A DNA stretch of 64,000 nt, taken from Pseudomonas sp. RIT-PI-q. Its GTDB lineage: Bacteria > Pseudomonadota > Gammaproteobacteria > Pseudomonadales > Pseudomonadaceae. Below are positions 58,198 through 64,000 of this stretch, piece after piece. The notes under the pieces were generated by a model, which had not been told where the DNA came from, made no database searches, and saw only the letters and a program-made list of their open reading frames with translations. The stretch spans positions 62,001 through 126,000 of the forward strand of contig NZ_LHPC01000053.1 of the NCBI RefSeq assembly GCF_001297125.1, in the 5' to 3' direction. The position numbers and the translations under genes are program-made. The stretch's first letter is position 1. Each line of letters starts with the position of its first letter.

Positions 58198-58686
58198 TCA
58201 CTCTTCCTGACGCTCGCGTGCCTTGGCGCTGGTTTTCAGAAACTCTTCGATGTTGCTCATCTGTTCATCCCAGCCCCGGCTGTCCATGCGGAACGCCTTG
58301 AGCCGGCGCGTCTGCGGAATGTGATCGAAACCGGACTCGGTGACCTTGAGTAAAGTGCCGTTGTCCATGTCTTCAAGCTCGAACAGCACCAGCGTGGTGG
58401 GCTCCTGGGAGTAGTCCATGTCGGGCTCCACCGCATACGGATGCCAGCGAAACGAAAACACCCGCTCCGGCTCGACCCGCTCAACCAGTACATTCCACAG
58501 CAAATGCTCATAACCGGGGTACGTAATCTGCCCCTGAGTCCACTCACCGGCGACAAAACGCTTGCCCTCCAGTGCCACGCCAAACCACTGCCCAAAGGCT
58601 TCGGCATTGGCCAGCACGCGCCAGACATGCGAACGCGGCGCTTTTAACAGGATCTTCCTTTCGATGCGATCTGATGCTGGGTTCAT
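58198..58686 (-). CDS. AHSA1/SRPBCC-family protein
   Basis: A 162-residue START-like (SRPBCC) protein. The family signature is seen in IERKILLKAPRSHVWRVLAN, the WFG and PERVFSFRWHP stretches and the C-terminal GWDEQMSNIEEFLK. AGGAGG lies six bases before the start ATG, so translation should be strong. It precedes the kinase-like gene in a two-gene operon. These proteins bind hydrophobic ligands or act as stress factors; nothing more specific can be said. The 222 bases between this gene and the next show no other feature. Confidence 0.88.
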   Translation of the reverse strand: MNPASDRIERKILLKAPRSHVWRVLANAEAFGQWFGVALEGKRFVAGEWTQGQITYPGYEHLLWNVLVERVEPERVFSFRWHPYAVEPDMDYSQEPTTLVLFELEDMDNGTLLKVTESGFDHIPQTRRLKAFRMDSRGWDEQMSNIEEFLKTSAKARERQEE

Positions 58687-58908
58687 ATGTCACCTCCTGT
58701 AATGAACAGTAGGCCTGTAAGACCACAAGACCAACCCTAAAGTTGTATCAATCGGGCTTTGCAATCAACCCTGTGTGAAATATTCGGCTGACTTTTTGAC
58801 CCGTAGCACGGATTTGAAGGCAAGAGTCGGCGACCTGAAGCTGCTAACGTTTGCCCATCAGACAAGAAGATCGGCCCCCACACCCACTCATTCTCACGGG
58901 GAAATATC

Positions 58909-59307
58909 ATGAATAGCCTGCACGGTAGCTGCTTGTGCAAAGCCATCGAATACGAACTCGATAGCCTCGACATGCCCATCAGTCATTGCCACTGCCAAAC
59001 CTGTCGCAAGGCCCATGCGGCGGCGTTCGCTTCGACTGCCGGGGTCCTGCGCGGACACTTTCGCTGGACCAAAGGCCAGGACCGGCTCAGCAGCTATGAA
59101 TCGTCGCCGGGCAAGTTTCGGCATTTCTGTTCGGTGTGTGGCTCACACTTGGTGGCAGAACGTTTGGCCCAGCCCCACGTTATCGTGCGTGTAGCGACGT
59201 TGGATGTTGACCCGAAAATGACGCCTCAAGCGCATATCTGGACATCTCATGACGTGCCCTGGCTTGAATATGAGGCGATTGAAAAACACCCTGAATGGCA
59301 GGCATAG
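58909..59307 (+). CDS. GFA-family (Mss4-like) zinc protein
   Basis: A 132-residue protein of the glutathione-dependent formaldehyde-activating (Gfa/CENP-V) family. Zinc-binding Cys pairs are visible: GSCLCKAIEYEL near residue 5, SHCHCQTCRKAHAAAF near 25 and FCSVCGSHLV near 70. GGGGAA lies six bases upstream of the start. Most members have no proven substrate, so I assign only the family. Confidence 0.92.
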   Translation: MNSLHGSCLCKAIEYELDSLDMPISHCHCQTCRKAHAAAFASTAGVLRGHFRWTKGQDRLSSYESSPGKFRHFCSVCGSHLVAERLAQPHVIVRVATLDVDPKMTPQAHIWTSHDVPWLEYEAIEKHPEWQA

Positions 59308-59370
59308 ATGACTGATCACGCCGCAGCGCTACACTGCACGTCAACTTTTCATGTCATAGCGAGAAACACC

Positions 59371-59772
59371 ATGCACCCACGCTTTTTCCTGGCGCTGACG
59401 CCTCTGCTGTTCAGCACCCTCGCCCATGCCGTGGACTGCGAAAATGCCACCGATCAGACCACGATGAATCAGTGCGCGGCGCAGCAGAACAAGGCTGCCG
59501 ACAAGGAGTTGAATGCGCTGTACCAGCAGATCACCACGCGTTTGAAGAGCAACCCTGACAGCAAAAAACTGCTGATCGGCGCACAGCGAGCGTGGGTGGC
59601 GTTTCGGGATGCCGAGTGCAAGTTCTCGAGCGCCGGGGTGGAGGGTGGAAGTGTGTATCCGCTGATCTACAGCAATTGCATCACTGAATTGACCAAGGCG
59701 CGGGTTGAGACGTTCAAGAATTACTTGAAGTGTCAGGAGGGGGATTTGAGTTGCCCGGTGCCGGGGGCTTGA
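59371..59772 (+). CDS. LprI/DUF1311-family periplasmic protein
   Basis: A 133-residue secreted protein. It has a signal peptide (MHPRFFLALTPLLFSTLAHA) and then the DUF1311 (LprI-like) pattern of conserved Cys and Trp residues: CENATDQTTMNQCAAQQNKA, AQRAWVAFRDAECKF and YSNCITELTKARVETF. Some family members inhibit lysozyme. I start it at the ATG at 59371 because the signal peptide begins there; the open frame 63 bases further upstream is not supported. Confidence 0.87.
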   Translation: MHPRFFLALTPLLFSTLAHAVDCENATDQTTMNQCAAQQNKAADKELNALYQQITTRLKSNPDSKKLLIGAQRAWVAFRDAECKFSSAGVEGGSVYPLIYSNCITELTKARVETFKNYLKCQEGDLSCPVPGA

Positions 59773-59802
59773 TGCTTTGGTGTGCTTGAGGGCCTCTTCG
59801 CG

Positions 59803-59887
59803 GGCAAGCCTCGCTCCTACAGAGTTGAGTCGTTCACAACACGGCGAACGACTCAAACCTGTAGGAGCGAGGCTTGCCCGCGAAGGC
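59803..59887. repeat. REP doublet between the LprI-like gene and qhpB
   Basis: Facing copies of the GGAGCGAGGCTTGCCCGCG type between convergent genes. Confidence 0.9.
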
Positions 59888-59906
59888 GTCTTTTCAGACG
59901 CCGGGA

Positions 59907-61025
59907 TTACCGGACAAATATCTGCGCAGTCGTGATCGCCATATCCCCACCCGGCAACTTGATGCTGCCAATCTGTTTCATGCTCTCCGGATCAAAGATC
60001 GCCACGTCATTAAACGTCCCCGCCAGGTAGATCTTGCTGCCGTCCTTATTGAAGGAAATGCAGTAGTAGGAATGATCCAGCGTCGCCGCCTGGAGCATTT
60101 TCTTCTGCTTGATGTCGTACTTGGCCAAGCGGTTGAGCACGCCGAACATCAGGTTCGGGTCCTTGGGCGAGCGCATGCCGCTGAAGTAGATTTCCGTCAG
60201 AGGGCCGAAGTCGGTGGTTTCGGTCTTGCCGGTTTTCAGGTCGATGCTGAACAGCCCGTAGAGGTACTCGGCGGTCAACGGGTCCTGCTTCTTGTCCTTG
60301 AATTTCGCGGTGGTGTAGAGCAGCGAAAAATCATGGCGATAGGTCTGCTGGTTCCACACGTAGAGCACGTCCGGCGCGCTGTAGTTCGGGCGTTTCCAGT
60401 GACGGCTGGGGATCAGTACGTCGAACTTGCCGGTGTTCACATCAACCTTGTAGACATCCGCCCCCGCCACATACAGCGTGCCGTCGTCGCCACTCTGCAT
60501 GATGGTCAGCTGCCGTGGTGCCGGGAAACTGCGCACGGGTTTGGCGTCCATGCCGGTGTCGGTGGCGTAGACATCCAGTCGAGGCTGCTGCACTTCGTAA
60601 CGGTCGTTGAGCATCAACGTCGGGTTGGCGATGGCGAACAGTTCCTTGCCGTCATGACTGAGGGTGAAAGCGAACATCGACTTCGCTTTCTCCCCCGGTT
60701 TCTGGGTGATGCTGGCGTGGAACACCTGTTTGCAGCTGTCCAGCTCGACGCCGTAGACATCCGCGTAGTGGTTGTTCAACACGTAGGCGGTCTTGCGATC
60801 CGGCGACAACTGCACGGTGCCGGGACCAAAGGCATCCGGCATCTTGCAGGTCTTGAACAAGGTGTCGGTGGCCAGGTCGATGACGTGCAGGTTGTTCGGG
60901 TAATTGGTGGTCAACATGTACTCGTGACCGTCTTGCAGTGCAGTGTTTTCATCGGCCAGAACGTTGAGTGAACAGACGCTCAGGACGGCAAACGCGGCCA
61001 GGCCGCAGGCTTTTACAGTAAGCAT
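59907..61025 (-). CDS. qhpB: Quinohemoprotein amine dehydrogenase, beta subunit
   Basis: A periplasmic beta-propeller subunit of 372 residues. It has a signal peptide (MLTVKACGLAAFAVLSVC through NVLA) and then repeated propeller motifs such as HVIDLATDTLFKTCKM and TVQLSPDRKTAYVLNNHYAD (YVTN type). It follows qhpC after 22 bases and is preceded by AAGGA. I start it at the ATG at 61025; an earlier ATG lies inside qhpC. With the alpha and gamma subunits it forms the dehydrogenase that oxidises primary amines. Confidence 0.92.
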   Translation of the reverse strand: MLTVKACGLAAFAVLSVCSLNVLADENTALQDGHEYMLTTNYPNNLHVIDLATDTLFKTCKMPDAFGPGTVQLSPDRKTAYVLNNHYADVYGVELDSCKQVFHASITQKPGEKAKSMFAFTLSHDGKELFAIANPTLMLNDRYEVQQPRLDVYATDTGMDAKPVRSFPAPRQLTIMQSGDDGTLYVAGADVYKVDVNTGKFDVLIPSRHWKRPNYSAPDVLYVWNQQTYRHDFSLLYTTAKFKDKKQDPLTAEYLYGLFSIDLKTGKTETTDFGPLTEIYFSGMRSPKDPNLMFGVLNRLAKYDIKQKKMLQAATLDHSYYCISFNKDGSKIYLAGTFNDVAIFDPESMKQIGSIKLPGGDMAITTAQIFVR

Positions 61026-61047
61026 GCTGAAATCCTTCTGTGTCCGA

Positions 61048-61371
61048 TTACTTGTCTTTTGGAAAGACAGTCCCGAGGTTGCGCCAGTTTTCGTTGGACG
61101 CCTGGGCATCCTTGTTCCAGTCCGGGTAGGTACTCATCATGTCGGGCACCTGGGCCGGCCACCAGCAAGGGTCGGAGCAGCCATACAGGTCAGCTTCCAT
61201 CGGCTGGCACAACGACGACACCCCGCCAAACGCATCGATCTCCCAACCCGGGTCGGTGGTCGAGGCACAACCCGCGACGGAGCTCATCGCCACCACTTCT
61301 TCGATACGGTTTTCGGCCGCGGCCTCATCGAGTTTCAACGCTTTATTATTGATTGCCTTGAGATGTTTCAT
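61048..61371 (-). CDS. qhpC: Quinohemoprotein amine dehydrogenase, gamma subunit (CTQ cofactor subunit)
   Basis: The small catalytic subunit, 107 residues including a 28-residue leader. Taking Met29 as mature residue 1 puts the residues where the family's cross-links are known: Cys7-Glu16, Cys27-Asp33 and Cys41-Asp49 thioether bonds, and Cys37-Trp43 of the cysteine tryptophylquinone (CTQ) cofactor. In precursor numbering these are C35/E44, C55/D61, C69/D77 and C65/W71. The conserved stretch DLYGCSDPCWWPAQVPD holds most of them. The cross-links are made by the radical SAM protein QhpD encoded upstream. I start at 61371 (MKHLKAINN); the longer open frame overlaps qhpD. The leader has no Sec-type hydrophobic core, as is known for this protein. 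Confidence 0.94.
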   Translation of the reverse strand: MKHLKAINNKALKLDEAAAENRIEEVVAMSSVAGCASTTDPGWEIDAFGGVSSLCQPMEADLYGCSDPCWWPAQVPDMMSTYPDWNKDAQASNENWRNLGTVFPKDK

Positions 61372-61372
61372 A

Positions 61373-62803
61373 TCAGTGAGCCTTGCGCGGAGTGATGTAG
61401 CTGCTGATAAACGCAGGGTTGTGGGCCATGATCCGGGTGTAGACCTCGATGCCGAAGTCGACCCAGTCACGCATCAGTTCGCAGTAGTGATAGGTCGGGT
61501 GGGTCGGGTCGCCGTAACGGGCGTAGCTCTCGTGGTAGCAGCCGCCGGAGCAGAGGTTGCGGATCTGGCAGTCCTCGCAACCGGTGTTGGTGCGGTCCAG
61601 GCGCTGGGACAGGAAGTCGTTCAACTCGACCTGCTTCACACCGCTGTGCACATTGCCGAAGGTCGGCAGGCTCGAACCGGTAAAGCGGTGGCACAGGTTC
61701 AATTCACCTTTGTGATCCACCGCCAGCATTTTCAGGCCCGCGCCGCAGGGCAGGGCTTTTTTGTGGCCTTCGTGGATGTCGGTGATCAACTGGTGCAGGT
61801 TGGAGAACCCGATGTTGCGGTGCTCCAGCGCCGCTTCCAGGTAACGCCGACCAAGTCTTTTCATGCTGGCAAAGACTTCGATCAGTTCGTCGCTGGACAG
61901 GTTGAAGGTGCTGATGTCGCCAGAGGTCACCGGGGCAAAGCCGACCTCGGCAAAACCCAGTTCGTTGAACAGGTGATCCCAGATGGTTTCCACATCGGTC
62001 ACGCCGGTGGTCAACGTGACTCGCGCACCGACCGGACGGCTGTTGTAGCGCGACAGCAGCATCTCGGCCTTGCGCCGCACCACGTCATACGTGCCCTGCC
62101 CGCCCACGGTGATGCGATTGCGGTCGTGCACGGTTTTCGGCCCGTCGATACTGACCGAGAGGCCAAAACGGTGGGCATTCAGGTAGTCCACAGTCTCTTC
62201 GGTGAGCAGCGTGGCGTTGGTGGTCATGACGAACTCGACGAACTTGCCCGCCTCGCGGAAACGCTTCTCGCAATAGTCGACCATGTACTCGATGAGCTTG
62301 CGATTGCTCAGCGGTTCGCCACCAAAAAACACCACGGTGAAACGCTCTTCATCCGGCGATTCGCGCAGCAGCATTTCCACCGAGGCGACCGCCGTCTCGA
62401 CGTCCATTTTCTTGCCGGCCGACGGCTTGTCGAGGTCTTCCTTGTAGCAGTACGTGCAGCTCAGATTGCAGCCAGTGTTGACGTTCAGCACCACGGTATT
62501 GATCGCCGTGCGCTCGACGCGCTTGGTGCCAATGTCCGGGGTCAGTGGCGAGCCGTCGCTGACCAGTTCCAGTGACATCAACTCGCGCAGGGTCTCGGTG
62601 ATTTCTTCGCCGTTGAAGCGCGCGGACAAACGCTGGATCAGGTCGTCCGAGGAACAACCGGGACCGCGCAAAGTATCAATGATGGTGCCCGTCAGCTCAT
62701 CGCTGGCGAACAGCGAACTGCTGGGAATGTGAAACAGCATGCGGTCGGCATCGACATGCACTTCGTGCAGGTTCCGTTCAACCAGATTCAAAATAGCGCC
62801 CAT
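61373..62803 (-). CDS. qhpD: Radical SAM peptide thioether-forming enzyme QhpD
   Basis: A 476-residue radical SAM/SPASM enzyme that forms the intrapeptide Cys-to-Asp/Glu thioether bonds in QhpC. The SAM-cluster motif CNLSCTYC has its cysteines at residues 112, 116 and 119. The C-terminal SPASM region carries many cysteines (ALPCGAGLKML, LNLCHRF, CEDCQIRNLCSGGCYHE, YHYCELM). I start it at the ATG at 62803, which has a perfect AGGAGG upstream; an in-frame ATG 27 codons earlier overlaps the qhpA end. Its length equals what I recall for the Paracoccus protein. Confidence 0.95.
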   Translation of the reverse strand: MGAILNLVERNLHEVHVDADRMLFHIPSSSLFASDELTGTIIDTLRGPGCSSDDLIQRLSARFNGEEITETLRELMSLELVSDGSPLTPDIGTKRVERTAINTVVLNVNTGCNLSCTYCYKEDLDKPSAGKKMDVETAVASVEMLLRESPDEERFTVVFFGGEPLSNRKLIEYMVDYCEKRFREAGKFVEFVMTTNATLLTEETVDYLNAHRFGLSVSIDGPKTVHDRNRITVGGQGTYDVVRRKAEMLLSRYNSRPVGARVTLTTGVTDVETIWDHLFNELGFAEVGFAPVTSGDISTFNLSSDELIEVFASMKRLGRRYLEAALEHRNIGFSNLHQLITDIHEGHKKALPCGAGLKMLAVDHKGELNLCHRFTGSSLPTFGNVHSGVKQVELNDFLSQRLDRTNTGCEDCQIRNLCSGGCYHESYARYGDPTHPTYHYCELMRDWVDFGIEVYTRIMAHNPAFISSYITPRKAH

Positions 62804-62885
62804 TGCAACCTCCTGTGCAAACCCCGTTTTACGGGGCCTGCGGTCATTCCAAAAAGATGTCTGAAACCGTGAGAGATCAGTCAAC

Positions 62886-64000
62886 TCATGGAATGGGTGG
62901 ATTGTTCCAGCGTTGCACGGTGACGATCATGTGGCCTTCGCCGGTCAGGGATTTCCCTGCGTCGTCGACGGCGGCAATCACCTTGAGGTTGCCGGCATTG
63001 TTGGTGGACATTTTGCGTTGTGGGTTCGGCCCGGCATCGCCCGGTGTGAACACGCCGCTGTCAGCCTGCATGGTGCCGGCGAACTTGACGTCCTCGTCTT
63101 CCTTGGCGCGGTCGTCGAAGGCTTCGACCGACCATTGCGCCGGGAACACGCCGATGCGATACGGCTTGCCATCGGCGCCTTTGCCCCAGGCTTCAGCGTC
63201 GAAACGGCCCTGGACTTTCGGCGTCGAACCACCGCCCTCGCCAATCCGTGCCACCGAGAATTCCGGCACGACTTTGACTTCGGCGATTTTGCTGTAGACC
63301 GACAGGGTCGGGCCTTTTAGCGTACCAACGGTGACGTTGCGCATGCCCGGTTGGGCATTCGCCGCAGCCTTGAGTTTGACTTTGATCCGCTCAGGGCTCT
63401 GCTCGACGATGGCGACCACTTCCACGCCTTTGCCGAAGTTCGGTTTGCCAGTCAGACCGCTACCTATCAGGGTCACTTCGGTTTCGGCGCCGGCCTTCAG
63501 ATAACCCGGCTGCACCGCCAGCAAACGGCTGCTGCCTTGTTTGGCGGCGACGAAATCGAGACCGCGTTCGTCGTGTTCAGCCTCGAACATCCGGCCTTGC
63601 AGGGCGCTGCCTTGAGCGGCGAACACCTGGCGCATGGTCACGCCGTCGATGGTCACGTTGCCGCGCCATTCGTAGCCGCTGTATAGAATCGCGCTGCCGT
63701 CGCCGTTGAACGGGCTGCCGTCGGCGTATTGGCCTTTGACGCTGACCTTGAAGGTGTCGCTGCCGTCGGCAGTCACGCTCATCACCCCGGCCACTTCACC
63801 TTTGCCCGGCAGATGGCCACTGAAGCTCCAGTCACCCACCAGGGCCTCGGCCTTCGGTGCGGCTTTCAGCCATTTTTGCCAGGCCGGGTTGTCCAGCGGA
63901 TAACGCTTGGCCAGCAGCGGCACCATGTCCTTGCGGGCAATGTCGAACCAGTCGCGGTCGCGCGCCAGGGCCTGGTATTCCAGCGACGGCCATTGGCCGA
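62886..64000 (-). CDS. qhpA: Quinohemoprotein amine dehydrogenase, alpha subunit (5' end outside window)
   Basis: This is the C-terminal part of the alpha subunit, which carries two haem c groups in its N-terminal domain (not in the window). Visible parts are beta-rich domains, including LLAVQPGYLKAGAETEVTLIG and RFDAEAWGKGADGKPYRIGV. The frame stays open to base 64000, so the Met at 63926 is internal and not the start. Its place upstream of qhpD, qhpC and qhpB matches the qhpADCB order known for this enzyme. Confidence 0.9.
   Translation of the reverse strand, partial: GQWPSLEYQALARDRDWFDIARKDMVPLLAKRYPLDNPAWQKWLKAAPKAEALVGDWSFSGHLPGKGEVAGVMSVTADGSDTFKVSVKGQYADGSPFNGDGSAILYSGYEWRGNVTIDGVTMRQVFAAQGSALQGRMFEAEHDERGLDFVAAKQGSSRLLAVQPGYLKAGAETEVTLIGSGLTGKPNFGKGVEVVAIVEQSPERIKVKLKAAANAQPGMRNVTVGTLKGPTLSVYSKIAEVKVVPEFSVARIGEGGGSTPKVQGRFDAEAWGKGADGKPYRIGVFPAQWSVEAFDDRAKEDEDVKFAGTMQADSGVFTPGDAGPNPQRKMSTNNAGNLKVIAAVDDAGKSLTGEGHMIVTVQRWNNPPIP

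Overview
The window looks like chromosome from a fluorescent Pseudomonas of the P. fluorescens group. It is GC-rich, carries many Pseudomonas-type REP palindromes, and holds a pyoverdine locus whose gene order follows the P. aeruginosa pvdA-fpvI-pvdRT-opmQ-pvdP-pvdMNO-pvdE-fpvA-NRPS arrangement. This assignment comes from family recognition by eye; no database search was run.

Layout. Positions 1-3979 (minus) hold a pseudo-receiver, a LuxR-type response regulator and an EvgS/BvgS-like hybrid kinase that is cut by the window start. Positions 4198-6900 (minus) hold an MgtA-type Mg2+ P-type ATPase with a long non-coding leader. Positions 7390-25707 hold pyoverdine precursor synthesis (pvdA), a receptor-linked sigma factor (fpvI), the PvdRT-OpmQ efflux pump, the periplasmic maturation enzymes PvdP, PvdM, PvdN and PvdO, the ferribactin exporter PvdE, the FpvA receptor and an esterase. 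Positions 25868-48609 (minus) hold two very large translationally coupled NRPS genes, followed on the upstream side by the type II thioesterase pvdG and an MFS permease. Positions 51206-54892 hold a GH15-family hydrolase, a small hypothetical gene and an alpha/beta hydrolase. Positions 54861-56619 hold a divergent GlxA-type regulator and isonitrile hydratase pair. Positions 56620-57380 contain no protein gene but two tandem RsmX-like sRNA genes between long palindromes. After small metabolic genes (57381-59772), the window ends in a quinohemoprotein amine dehydrogenase operon in the order qhpA(partial)-qhpD-qhpC-qhpB on the minus strand.

How the pyoverdine genes work together. Seven candidate PvdS-type promoters precede pvdA, pvdR, pvdP, pvdM, pvdE, pvdG and the NRPS operon. 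Five are exact TAAAT-N16-CGT, one has a single mismatch, and one is degenerate. Fur-like boxes lie before fpvI, fpvA and the NRPS operon. Reading the adenylation-domain specificity residues by hand gives D-Ala, Lys, Thr for the first NRPS and D-Ser, Orn-type, Orn-type plus thioesterase for the second. This fits a six-residue side chain ending in hydroxyornithine units. pvdF and fpvR, present at the equivalent places in P. aeruginosa, are missing here.

The least expected signals are the tandem sRNA pair with conserved promoter geometry, the missing epimerisation domain before a D-type-looking condensation domain in the second NRPS, a receiver domain lacking its phospho-acceptor, and an operator-like repeat between the glxA-like and inhA genes.
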